DNA of 22,378 nt, from IMG/VR virus record IMGVR_UViG_3300036931_000120, positions 1 through 22,378 of that record; one strand, 5' to 3'. Below the pieces are notes generated by a model. The model was given only the letters and a program-made list of their open reading frames with translations, ran no database searches and was not told where the DNA came from. A program made the position numbers and the translations under genes. The stretch is from a virus. Of the stretch, positions 1-6,195 are shown in pieces. The stretch's first letter is position 1, and each line of letters begins with the position of its first letter.

Positions 1-2
1 GC

Positions 3-86
3 TGTGGTTTGCATATCGACCGAGACCTCAATGCTTCCCTAAATATTCTCCGCTTGGGGATACAAGCGGTGGGTGAAAATCCCTAG
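3..86 (+). CDS. tnpB: TnpB (IS200/IS605 family, RNA-guided nuclease) C-terminal fragment
   Basis: This is the last 27 codons of a gene that enters the window from the left and ends at TAG (84-86). The peptide begins CGLHIDRDLNASLNILRLG, which matches the end of TnpB/OrfB. It shows the second half of the zinc-ribbon (CG), then the RuvC-III motif DRDxNA with its catalytic aspartate, and then the NIL helix. TnpB is an RNA-guided DNA nuclease of IS200/IS605-type transposons that promotes retention of the element. The rest of the gene, and any tnpA, lie outside the window, so intactness cannot be judged. It is the only gene on the plus strand and runs convergently toward the phage operon. Confidence 0.88.
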   Translation, partial: CGLHIDRDLNASLNILRLGIQAVGENP

Positions 87-89
87 AAG

Positions 90-109
90 CCTCTGACTTT
101 AGTCAGGGG
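90..109 (+). ncRNA. IS right-end hairpin and probable 3' end of the TnpB omega-RNA scaffold
   Basis: CCTCTGAC and GTCAGGGG pair around a TTTA loop, just after the tnpB stop. In characterised TnpB systems the guide RNA is transcribed through the 3' end of tnpB and the right end, and its guide is the flanking DNA just past the element. Here the guide would start near 118, in the end of the glycosyltransferase gene. The hairpin is seen directly; its RNA role is inferred. Confidence 0.4.
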
Positions 110-114
110 AGTAT

Positions 115-999
115 TCACCCCAGGGCACGTTGTATCGTCATACTCACTCTTCTGTACGCCGTTTTCGGTCTGGGCCACACCATGCCCGCATAGCTACCCG
201 TCGCAATCGACTCCAGACTCGGCCACGCGTTCATTAACTCCCGCAGATGCGCGGGATACAGCATAAGTACGGGGACGCGCATCACATTAGCCAGTATGCT
301 CATCCCCGACGCAAATCCCACCATGTACCTGCACCGCCTTATAACGGCCAATGACACCGGCAGGGCGGTTTGACCAACAATATCGACAACGGGAACGCCA
401 AACCGTTCAAGCATAGGTGCGAGCTGCTCCTTCATGTCGCTGTCCCACCTCGCCCCCAGCAGCACAAACACCACATAAGGGTAGTCGGCGTGGACCTCCC
501 TGATAAAGTCCATCCACTCCCCCGGTCCCCAGCCGTCCCATGCCCTCATGCCGCCAAGACTGGCAGTGTGAATGCCGATGTACATGGCGCCGGGAGGAAG
601 GAGCTCACCACTCGTCGCGATGGCTTCCGGAGGTAGCGGGATATCGTAGTGAAAGTCCGCAGGCAGGTCGGGGAACCACTCTTCCAGGCGGTTGCCGCTG
701 TCCAGCCAGTTATTGCAGCTAAGATAGATGTCAAAGCCCTTGCTCTCCGCATCCAGGACTTCCGCATATGTGCCGTTCCAGCACAATCGCAGCCGCTCGT
801 AAGCAAGCTGTCCGGTACCGTAGCCTGACACGATAGACGGAAAAAGGTCGAGGAACGGTTTGCTGCGCCGGGTTGCGTCTTCGCAGACGGTAAGGTGGAG
901 CGGGCGGCCGCAATTAAGAAATTTGGAGAGCAGCCAGGAAAGATCGCCGACGCCGGGATGGACGGTCATCTTCAGGGGAGTAACGCCAGGCTTGCTCAT
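115..999 (-). CDS. GT9-like (heptosyltransferase-family) glycosyltransferase
   Basis: A GT-B type glycosyltransferase of 294 residues, resembling heptosyltransferases (GT9), which move a heptose from a nucleotide sugar to an acceptor glycan. The N-terminal domain has the loop GVGD near residues 16-19. The C-terminal domain has YIGIHTAS, a W-rich stretch, and then GFASGMSILANVMRVPVLML, matching the GT9 donor-site motif (G.SG...A). The ATG at 999 is chosen because it overlaps the transaldolase stop as ATGA and has AGGAG upstream; an ATG at 1020 is possible. It is the last gene of the sugar cassette. Its stop codon lies inside the IS right end, so the last codons may have been altered by the insertion. 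Acceptor and donor are unknown. Confidence 0.7.
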   Translation of the reverse strand: MSKPGVTPLKMTVHPGVGDLSWLLSKFLNCGRPLHLTVCEDATRRSKPFLDLFPSIVSGYGTGQLAYERLRLCWNGTYAEVLDAESKGFDIYLSCNNWLDSGNRLEEWFPDLPADFHYDIPLPPEAIATSGELLPPGAMYIGIHTASLGGMRAWDGWGPGEWMDFIREVHADYPYVVFVLLGARWDSDMKEQLAPMLERFGVPVVDIVGQTALPVSLAVIRRCRYMVGFASGMSILANVMRVPVLMLYPAHLRELMNAWPSLESIATGSYAGMVWPRPKTAYRRVSMTIQRALG

Positions 1000-1682
1000 G
1001 CTCCCGCTCCTACCTGCCACCCCTTAGAATCCGCCATGAACTTAGCTACGGACTCCGTTGTCCCTGGGTGTTCGCACATCTTCTTTAATATCGGCAGACT
1101 GCAGGTGACGATGTCAGCACCCGCCAGAAAGCAGTCGATAACGTCGTCCGTGGCCCGTATGCTGCCGCAGATAATTTCGGCGGTATCCACCCGGTCGGGT
1201 TCGCTGTTGTAAATCTGCCTGGTATTACGGATGGTTTGGAGCGCAGGAGGCGCAGCCCCTCTATCCTGCATACGGCGGTAGAAGAAACTGACATACTCCG
1301 CTCCGGCTGCCAGCGCCATCACCGCCTGCCCGGTCGTGAATATGGCGGTGCAGTTGACGGGAATACCCATCCTGACCAGTTGCCCTATCACCCCTAATTC
1401 CGCCCACCCGATGGGAATTTTAACGACAAGTCCGGCAGGCATCACCTTTTTTAATTCCTGCGCCTGCGCGATCATTTCCAATGGCGCGGACGCGAACACC
1501 TCTACACTGACAGGGATGCGGCCTTTGACAATCCTGTTTATTGCATGAATGTAGTCGAAGAAGGCCGCCTTTGGCTCCTTTGCCAGTAAGCTCGGGTTAG
1601 TGGTGATGCCGCTGACGATATCATTATCAGCGATCTCTCGAATGTCATTGAGATTGGCGCTGTCAAGAAAGAGGCGCATCAT
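996..1682 (-). CDS. Transaldolase / fructose-6-phosphate aldolase-like (TalC/MipB family)
   Basis: A 228-residue TIM-barrel class I aldolase of the short transaldolase family. The family transfers dihydroxyacetone units between sugar phosphates or cleaves fructose 6-phosphate. Visible motifs are LFLDSAN (catalytic Asp7), SGITTNPSLLAKE, VVKIPIG (Schiff-base Lys88), NCTAIFTTGQA and AGAEYVSFFYRRMQD. The length matches the usual 210-230. Two adjacent ATGs (1682 and 1679) could start it, with GGAG upstream inside the end of the cupin gene, whose TAA is one base away. In the cassette it could supply a sedoheptulose-type precursor, which is inference. Phage transaldolases are known from cyanophages, but this one sits beside sugar-activation genes rather than photosynthesis genes. 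Confidence 0.88.
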   Translation of the reverse strand: MMRLFLDSANLNDIREIADNDIVSGITTNPSLLAKEPKAAFFDYIHAINRIVKGRIPVSVEVFASAPLEMIAQAQELKKVMPAGLVVKIPIGWAELGVIGQLVRMGIPVNCTAIFTTGQAVMALAAGAEYVSFFYRRMQDRGAAPPALQTIRNTRQIYNSEPDRVDTAEIICGSIRATDDVIDCFLAGADIVTCSLPILKKMCEHPGTTESVAKFMADSKGWQVGAGA

Positions 1683-1683
1683 T

Positions 1684-2046
1684 TTACTCCGTGTATGGGT
1701 GTTTGTAGCTCCTGCCATCTTCCACGATGAACACATCAGCAGGGTCGTCATGCGTACTGACTTCGGTAATCAGCACATCGGTAACGGCTATGCGCATGTG
1801 CATCGTCCCCGGCGCAATGTGCCAGGTATCCCCGGCCGTCAACCGTATACTCCCATTCTCTCCCCTTCCATGTCTCGTACCTACGGCCAGCTCCCCCTCT
1901 TCGACTATATACGTTTCCCGCTTCCTGACATGGTACTCAAGACTGCTCTGGCAGCCTGCGCGCATCCATAGCTGCTTCAGGCAATACTCCGGCTGATTGG
2001 TGAGCGTGCGGTGCCTGCCCCAGTACGTTGGTATCCACTTACTCAT
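1684..2046 (-). CDS. Cupin-domain sugar-phosphate isomerase/epimerase-like protein
   Basis: A 120-residue single-domain cupin resembling the C-terminal half of type II mannose-6-phosphate isomerase. Cupin motif 1 is seen as EYHVRKRETYIVEEGE (His39, Glu44, Gly51) and motif 2 as AGDTWHIAPGTMHM (His83), enough for a metal site, though the usual second histidine of HxH is Arg41. WG near the start and a final FIVEDGRSY tract also resemble that family. The ATG at 2046 is chosen over longer frames because the protein aligns from there; it overlaps the kinase stop by 8 bases and has GGAGG upstream. It probably isomerises or epimerises a sugar in this cassette. The substrate cannot be read from sequence. 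Confidence 0.72.
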   Translation of the reverse strand: MSKWIPTYWGRHRTLTNQPEYCLKQLWMRAGCQSSLEYHVRKRETYIVEEGELAVGTRHGRGENGSIRLTAGDTWHIAPGTMHMRIAVTDVLITEVSTHDDPADVFIVEDGRSYKHPYTE

Positions 2047-3034
2047 CTCCAAACACCTCCGCGTATTTCGGGGGTACAGTGCCTGGTAATGCGCACTTCG
2101 CCGCTGCCCAGATGTTTGCTCTGCGCAGGGCTTCCGCATCCCCGAGATGATGGAAGGCGGCGAACGCGGCGAGGAAAGCGTCGCCCGCGCCGCAGGTATC
2201 GGCGACATCGACGGGAATACCTTTCGCCGTGTGGTATGCGGGGAGAATAACGGCCCCATCCTTACCCATCTTGACAATTATGCTTCGGAAATTATCGAGG
2301 GGCCACCTTAAACTATCCAGCCCAGGACCGGCCAAACCGGCGTACTCACGCGAATTGACGAATAAGTAGTCGGCGCCCGAATACCAGCCGTGGTTGCCCG
2401 GTTGCTGACTAACCTGCGAATCGACCATCGTAGTGCAACCACGCTCACGGCAATAGGGTATCGCCCACCGCACGAACTTCTCGGTAAGCAACCCATGGCG
2501 GTAGTCGCTGAAGATAACAAGCCCGCCCCGAATATCCAACGCTTTGAGCGCGGATTCATCCAGGGGGTTTTCCGGAGGGAGCCGGTCTACTTGAAGCAGT
2601 TTACACCCTTCCACCCAATAGCGCTGCTTGGTAACACAGCCGGCGGTGTTTTCATTGGACAAAAAAGTGAAGGAACGGGGACGGAAAGGAGGACGGGAAG
2701 GAGGACGGGGAGGAGGACCTGGACGACTCAGCTCCAAAAGGTTTGTGGCTACAAATGCCGCCCCACCCCTTGTCTCCGTTTCCTTCAATACCTGCATGAC
2801 CAGCGTCGGCGTCTCCGCGCTCACGCCCAGAATACGCCCGTAGGTATTAATGTCGATGATGGTGTCCCCAATCAGGACTAGCCGCCGTTGGTCTGCCGCC
2901 GCCGCCGCCGTTGCTGCTGCCGCCGCCGCCGCCGTTGCTGCTGCCGCCGCCGCTGCCTTCGCCTCCGCACTTGCCGCTGCCAGGACTTCCGCCCACACCT
3001 CTGCCGCCGCCTTCGCCTCCGCCTCCGTCATCAT
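2039..3034 (-). CDS. PfkB-family sugar kinase, HldE kinase-domain-like, with low-complexity expansions
   Basis: Ribokinase-fold kinase resembling the first domain of HldE, which phosphorylates heptose 7-phosphate at C1. Numbering from the GTG at 3037, it shows IGDTIIDINTYG (57-68), RGGAAFVATNL (90-100), KQRYWVEGCKLLQVDR (137-152), IFSDY, VKMGKDGAVIL and the PfkB signature DTCGAGDAF with catalytic Asp286. Two odd segments stand out: an alanine-rich N-terminal tail of about 48 residues, and a Pro/Arg stretch (about 105-122) replacing the segment after the glycine motif that usually carries the VG..G.D part. Both are coded by tandem DNA repeats. Starts at 3037 (GTG), 3034 and 3031 (ATG) are all possible; the aldolase stop overlaps them. 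Kinase identity is firm, activity is not. Confidence 0.8.
   Translation of the reverse strand: MMTEAEAKAAAEVWAEVLAAASAEAKAAAAAAATAAAAAAATAAAAADQRRLVLIGDTIIDINTYGRILGVSAETPTLVMQVLKETETRGGAAFVATNLLELSRPGPPPRPPSRPPFRPRSFTFLSNENTAGCVTKQRYWVEGCKLLQVDRLPPENPLDESALKALDIRGGLVIFSDYRHGLLTEKFVRWAIPYCRERGCTTMVDSQVSQQPGNHGWYSGADYLFVNSREYAGLAGPGLDSLRWPLDNFRSIIVKMGKDGAVILPAYHTAKGIPVDVADTCGAGDAFLAAFAAFHHLGDAEALRRANIWAAAKCALPGTVPPKYAEVFGDE
2679..2714. repeat. 12-bp tandem repeat inside the kinase gene
   Basis: Three near-identical 12-bp units (GGACGGAAAGGA, GGACGGGAAGGA, GGACGGGGAGGA) follow one another, with a partial fourth (GGACCTGG). They keep frame and encode a Pro/Arg stretch within the kinase core, in a place where relatives have ordinary sequence. 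Confidence 0.85.
2894..2957. repeat. 24-bp tandem repeat encoding the alanine-rich kinase N-terminus
   Basis: Two exact 24-bp units (2894-2917 and 2918-2941, made of GCC triplets closed by GTTGCTGC) are followed by a shortened third. They encode an eight-residue period of seven alanines and one threonine. The pattern suggests replication slippage. Confidence 0.85.
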
Positions 3035-3696
3035 CACGATCCTTCTCCTTGTCTGGGTTGGCCGTACTTCGTGTGGTATCTTATATAATTGTCTTCAATC
3101 TGCTTATCCGTCAACATCACCGGCCCCAGGGCCATGGCGTGGTAGATCGTCTTAGCGCAATCCTCCGCCATCACCGCGCGTTTGACGGCCTCCTCCACAC
3201 TGCCGCCCACGGCGAACAGCCCGTGATTCTGTACCAGCACCGCCCCGGCCCTGCTTTTGCCAAGCGCGTCGACAACTACCTCCCCTATCCCCTCCCCGCC
3301 TATTTCCGCGTAAGGAGCACAGGGGATATGGCCTCCAAACTCGTCCGCCATTCCTGTCAGGCAGCATGGAACATCCCTGCCGGCGCAGGCGAAGGCGGTG
3401 GCGAATGTGGAATGCGTATGGACGACGGACATAACGCCGGACAGATGGTTGTGGATGTACAGGTGGCTGGCGGTGTCGGTGGATGGCCGGGGCTCCCTGG
3501 CGTCATACATGCCGTCCATTTCAACCCACACTATCCCGTGCTCATACAGGTTTTCGCAAAATCCACCCGACGCCTTGATGTAGATAAGGCCATTTCTGAC
3601 TGAGCGGACACTGATGTTGCCCTGAGTCCAGACAACGAGACCAAGAGCGTGAAGTTGCCTGTGCCAGTACGCGAGTTGCACCTTCATCCGACTCAA
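3034..3696 (-). CDS. Class II aldolase / L-ribulose-5-phosphate 4-epimerase-like (AraD family)
   Basis: A 220-residue zinc-dependent AraD/FucA-family protein. Members epimerise or cleave pentulose or related sugar phosphates. Seen in order: QGNISV, KASGG, PSTD (Asp74), HTHS with zinc ligands His93 and His95, MADEFGGHIPC (Asp118, matching the AraD catalytic Asp), VLVQNHG (third zinc ligand His158), then YIRYHTKYGQ near the end, close to the AraD terminal motif with its catalytic Tyr. This favours the epimerase branch over fuculose aldolase. The start is probably TTG at 3696, which overlaps the upstream TGA and has AGGGGA upstream at good spacing; ATG at 3687 is the alternative. It may remodel the sugar precursor of the cassette. 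Confidence 0.85.
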   Translation of the reverse strand: MSRMKVQLAYWHRQLHALGLVVWTQGNISVRSVRNGLIYIKASGGFCENLYEHGIVWVEMDGMYDAREPRPSTDTASHLYIHNHLSGVMSVVHTHSTFATAFACAGRDVPCCLTGMADEFGGHIPCAPYAEIGGEGIGEVVVDALGKSRAGAVLVQNHGLFAVGGSVEEAVKRAVMAEDCAKTIYHAMALGPVMLTDKQIEDNYIRYHTKYGQPRQGEGS

Positions 3697-4556
3697 TCGC
3701 CATCCCCTTTATTCTGCTGAATCTTAGTTATGATCGCCGTAGTAGAAACCCCCGGCAGCAACGGACAGACGACAACTTTAATATTCTCCGGTATCCCATC
3801 CCTGCGCCTTACTTCTTCCGCGCCCCACTCCGCCCCCTTTACGACCACATCCGGATTGACCGACAATATAACATCCAGGGTGTTTGTCCCGCAAGCGACT
3901 ACTTCATCCACCGCTCGCAAACTCTCAAGCAGCCGTTTTCTGTCCTCGAACGTGTTCACCGGCCGGCCCTCCCCCTTCAGCTCCCTTACACTCTCATCTG
4001 AGTTCAACCCGACGACCAGCTTGTCCCCCAGCCGCCCAGCAAAATTCAGCATAGTGATATGACCCTGTGTAATGAGGTCGAAGCAACCATTGGCGAACAC
4101 CACCCGCCTGGCCGGCGCGGGGTCGATCTTCGCAATCCTGGGATTGTGCCGCTGCTCTCCAAACTTCGCCGCCAGCCACGCATCGACGATTTCCGCGTTC
4201 CGCTCCGCCGTATTCTTCCAGGTCCCCAGGCACAGTACATTGCTGTCGTTGTGTTCACGGCATAATAGCGCCGTTTCCAGATTATGAACGAGCGCCGCGC
4301 GCACTCCGTTATGCCGGTTGGCGACTATGCTCATTCCCACCCCGGTCCCGCAGACGAGTATCCCCAGTCCGGCATCGCCGGCGGATATTATCTCCGCCAA
4401 CTGGTGGGCGTAGTCTACATAATCCACCGGTGTCTTTGCGGAATACGGCCCAAGGTCGATCACTCTGCGTCCCTTGGAATACAGCTGTATCTTCAAAAGG
4501 CGCTTGGCGTCCACACCGTTATGGTCGGCTGCTAAGAGTATCAGCGAAGAAGTCAT
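3693..4556 (-). CDS. Fusion: RpiB-type sugar-phosphate isomerase + HldE-type nucleotidyltransferase
   Basis: A 287-residue two-domain protein. Residues 1-135 are RpiB/LacAB-like: AADHNG (Asp11), VDYVDYA, ILVCGTGVGMSIVANRHNG with catalytic Cys69, and REHNDSNVLCLG. This domain interconverts aldose and ketose phosphates. Residues 150-285 match the HldE cytidylyltransferase-like domain, which joins a sugar 1-phosphate to a nucleotide: FANGCFDLITQGHITML, GLNSDESVRELKGEGRPVN and PDVVVKGAEW. The usual HxGH motif reads TQGH, so the first histidine is Thr163. The ATG at 4556 fits the RpiB start but has only AGGG upstream. It overlaps the HAD gene by 38 bases. The fusion couples the first and last steps of a heptose-like activation route; the nucleotide and sugar are unknown. 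Confidence 0.87.
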   Translation of the reverse strand: MTSSLILLAADHNGVDAKRLLKIQLYSKGRRVIDLGPYSAKTPVDYVDYAHQLAEIISAGDAGLGILVCGTGVGMSIVANRHNGVRAALVHNLETALLCREHNDSNVLCLGTWKNTAERNAEIVDAWLAAKFGEQRHNPRIAKIDPAPARRVVFANGCFDLITQGHITMLNFAGRLGDKLVVGLNSDESVRELKGEGRPVNTFEDRKRLLESLRAVDEVVACGTNTLDVILSVNPDVVVKGAEWGAEEVRRRDGIPENIKVVVCPLLPGVSTTAIITKIQQNKGDGD

Positions 4557-4821
4557 CCGCGTTAATCCCTTTGTCGTCTACGAATTTATCAGCTTTGGGT
4601 TTGTCCATGATGAGCCTGTGATACGGCACCCCCCAGACCTTCAACTGCGCCTCGGTAAGGCTGCGATGCCCCCCGCCGCGCGCCGTGAATATCCAGATCG
4701 TGTGACCGGCGCGATATAGCCGCTTGATTCGATTGATACGGCGGGTAAAGGGGCGGCAGGACGAGTAGTCGCCGTGGGTCTCGGTAGCCAGTGTCCCGTC
4801 TATGTCCACAGCGATAAGCAT
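4519..4821 (-). CDS. Small HAD-superfamily phosphatase
   Basis: A 100-residue minimal HAD fold. It has motif I VDIDGT (Asp6, Asp8), motif II in IFTARG (Thr46), motif III lysine in MDKPKADKF and motif IV VDDK (Asp82, Asp83). The Asp8 residue points to a phosphatase. It belongs to the short cap-less HAD proteins often found in capsule and phage sugar loci, with the pattern GDYS..P......I..L...GH.I.I.TARG. It is shorter than GmhB (about 190 residues). Its place between methyltransferase and nucleotidyltransferase genes suggests it removes the extra phosphate from a sugar bisphosphate, which is inference. ATG at 4821 follows GGGAG at rather long spacing. Confidence 0.78.
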   Translation of the reverse strand: MLIAVDIDGTLATETHGDYSSCRPFTRRINRIKRLYRAGHTIWIFTARGGGHRSLTEAQLKVWGVPYHRLIMDKPKADKFVDDKGINADDFFADTLSSRP

Positions 4822-4823
4822 GC

Positions 4824-5540
4824 CTACTTCACTCCCAGCGGCAGCAGCCCTCCACAGGCCATTGTCCGCGAAAACCCCGCCCGGCGCAGATACTCTTCCA
4901 CCACCGGCCTGGTAAAGAAGTTAAGATGTTGTTCGGGCTGAATATAATCCTGCCCCCACGAACAGTCCGGCGTCCATCCGTCGAACGGAAACGTCGTGTA
5001 GTAGAATACCCCGCCGGGGCGCAGGCAATCATAGGCCAGCTTGAATATCTCCCGTGGGCTGAAGGCGTGCTCCAGCACCTCGATCGCCGTCACGGTATCA
5101 TAGTAGTCACGCGGTATGCAGCCGGAATCCGGACCATACACCACAAGCCGCCCCCTCCTGCAGTGCTCCAAAGCAAACTCCGCCGTTTCGTAGCCGGCGC
5201 AAAAATACTCAGGGAGGTTACTGGCGAAATCCCCCAAGCCGCACCCAATGTCCAGCAACCTGCCAAGGGGTGGCGTCAACCCCCTGACATGCTCGAGCAT
5301 CCCGCCGTGGACACTGGTCTTCGCAGCCGCAAGGTGGTCGATGCGGCCCTGGTAGAACGCTGCGTCGTACAACGCCTGCAGGGTAGCGGCGTCCGGACGC
5401 GGGTGGATGTATAAGTGCCCGCACCCACGGCATCGGACCATCGTATATGTCACGTCCGGCATCCACATCCCCGGCTTCGTCAGCAATGGTTCACGGTCAT
5501 CGGCGCCGCAGTTGTCGCATTCCGGGCGCACGACTAACAT
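4824..5540 (-). CDS. SAM-dependent methyltransferase with N-terminal zinc ribbon (sugar methyltransferase-like)
   Basis: A 238-residue class I methyltransferase. The N-terminus has two CxxC pairs (Cys8/11 and Cys37/40) followed by HPRPDAATLQALYDAAFYQ, an arrangement typical of methyltransferases that act on nucleotide sugars and surface glycans. The SAM motif LLDIGCGLGDF is near 95-105, followed by AIEVLEH and a late HLNFFTRPVVEEYLRRAGF. The start is the ATG at 5540, not the longer upstream frame: it overlaps the end of the next methyltransferase and has GGAG six bases upstream. It probably C- or O-methylates the sugar made by this cassette; the position is unknown. Confidence 0.78.
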   Translation of the reverse strand: MLVVRPECDNCGADDREPLLTKPGMWMPDVTYTMVRCRGCGHLYIHPRPDAATLQALYDAAFYQGRIDHLAAAKTSVHGGMLEHVRGLTPPLGRLLDIGCGLGDFASNLPEYFCAGYETAEFALEHCRRGRLVVYGPDSGCIPRDYYDTVTAIEVLEHAFSPREIFKLAYDCLRPGGVFYYTTFPFDGWTPDCSWGQDYIQPEQHLNFFTRPVVEEYLRRAGFSRTMACGGLLPLGVK

Positions 5541-6103
5541 CCACGTCTCCGCGCCGCCATCGATATAATCGCCATGTGCCGCCCTGGGTCGCGCAGCGCC
5601 CCCTCGTCGAAATTCCACTCCACCATCTCGTACCCGGCGCAGTGAAGCATCGCGATCAGCGACTTTCGGCTAAAATAGTAAAGATGCTCCACTGGCTTGA
5701 GGTGCTTCCAGCCGATCACATCCCAGGGCGCGTCCTCGACGTTCGGCGTACACAGGAATATCCATCGCGGCGGAGGATGGCCGAAGTTCAGCGTTTCCGC
5801 CGGTGCCCTGAGATGCTCAAGCACATCCCAGAAGGTGACGATGCCCGGATGAAGGCCGTACCGCCAAACGTTATAGGAGGAGAATGGATTGACATCGTAC
5901 CCGTGGCAGTCAAATCCAGGAGGGGCAGCGGAGATAAATGCTCCGGCGCCGCAGCCGAAATCGAGCAGCGTCCCCGCCTGGACATGGCGCAGCACCATCT
6001 GCCAGCGATTAGCCATGATTTGCCGGCCAAGGGGGGACGCCCCCTCGGCCGCATACTCGTCAATGTAGGCTTGTGTAAATTGGTGCTCATGATGAAGTGG
6101 CAT
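5534..6103 (-). CDS. SAM-dependent methyltransferase, class I
   Basis: A 189-residue Rossmann methyltransferase with motif I LLDFGCGAGAF (46-56), an acidic residue after strand 2 (GYDVN, Asp70), FWDVLEH (91-97) and a late HLYYFSRKSLIAMLHCAGY. The last matches the corresponding part of the next gene, so the two may be distant paralogues, but this one lacks the zinc ribbon. ATG 6103 is preferred, with AAGGA about 8 bases upstream; ATG 6112 gives three more residues. The ribosome-binding site is supplied by the last unit of a tandem repeat (6108-6190). It is the first gene of the sugar cassette; a sugar or glycan substrate is likely from context only. Confidence 0.75.
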   Translation of the reverse strand: MPLHHEHQFTQAYIDEYAAEGASPLGRQIMANRWQMVLRHVQAGTLLDFGCGAGAFISAAPPGFDCHGYDVNPFSSYNVWRYGLHPGIVTFWDVLEHLRAPAETLNFGHPPPRWIFLCTPNVEDAPWDVIGWKHLKPVEHLYYFSRKSLIAMLHCAGYEMVEWNFDEGALRDPGRHMAIISMAARRRGC

Positions 6104-6107
6104 TGTA

Positions 6108-6190
6108 TGCATCCTTCGCAGTCTGCATCCTCCGCAGTCTGCATCCCTAGCAGCCGTCAACCTTCGCAGTCTGCATCCTTCGCAGCCGTC
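6108..6190 (-). repeat. 16-bp tandem repeat with Shine-Dalgarno-like units
   Basis: Five units fill the gap between the beta-helix gene and the methyltransferase. The minus-strand consensus is GACTGCGAAGGATGCA. Two units extend to 19 bp (GACGGCTGC form) and one is shortened to 13 bp. Each full unit carries a purine-rich AGGA-like core followed by ATG, and the last supplies the ribosome-binding site of the methyltransferase gene. Confidence 0.85.
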
Positions 6191-6195
6191 ACCCT

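Larger units (their letters stand above)
1..117 (+). mobile_element. Right end of an IS200/IS605-family insertion sequence
   Basis: The tnpB stop at 86 is followed at once by a hairpin at 90-109: an 8-bp stem with one G-T pair and a TTTA loop. A GTATTCAC tract follows. This is the usual layout of an IS200/IS605 right end, where TnpA recognises a subterminal hairpin. The exact boundary is not defined by the sequence; I place it near the TTCAC at about 114-118. These elements make no target-site duplication, so none is expected. The stop codon of the neighbouring glycosyltransferase (115-117, minus strand) falls inside this end. Confidence 0.75.

Noticed and set aside
2911-3603. Plus-strand 230-codon proline-rich frame
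   Set aside because: It is an artefact of the GCC-rich repeat and lies opposite the kinase and aldolase genes.
6108-6190. CRISPR-like array
   Set aside because: The units are directly adjacent with no unique spacers, and no cas gene is present.
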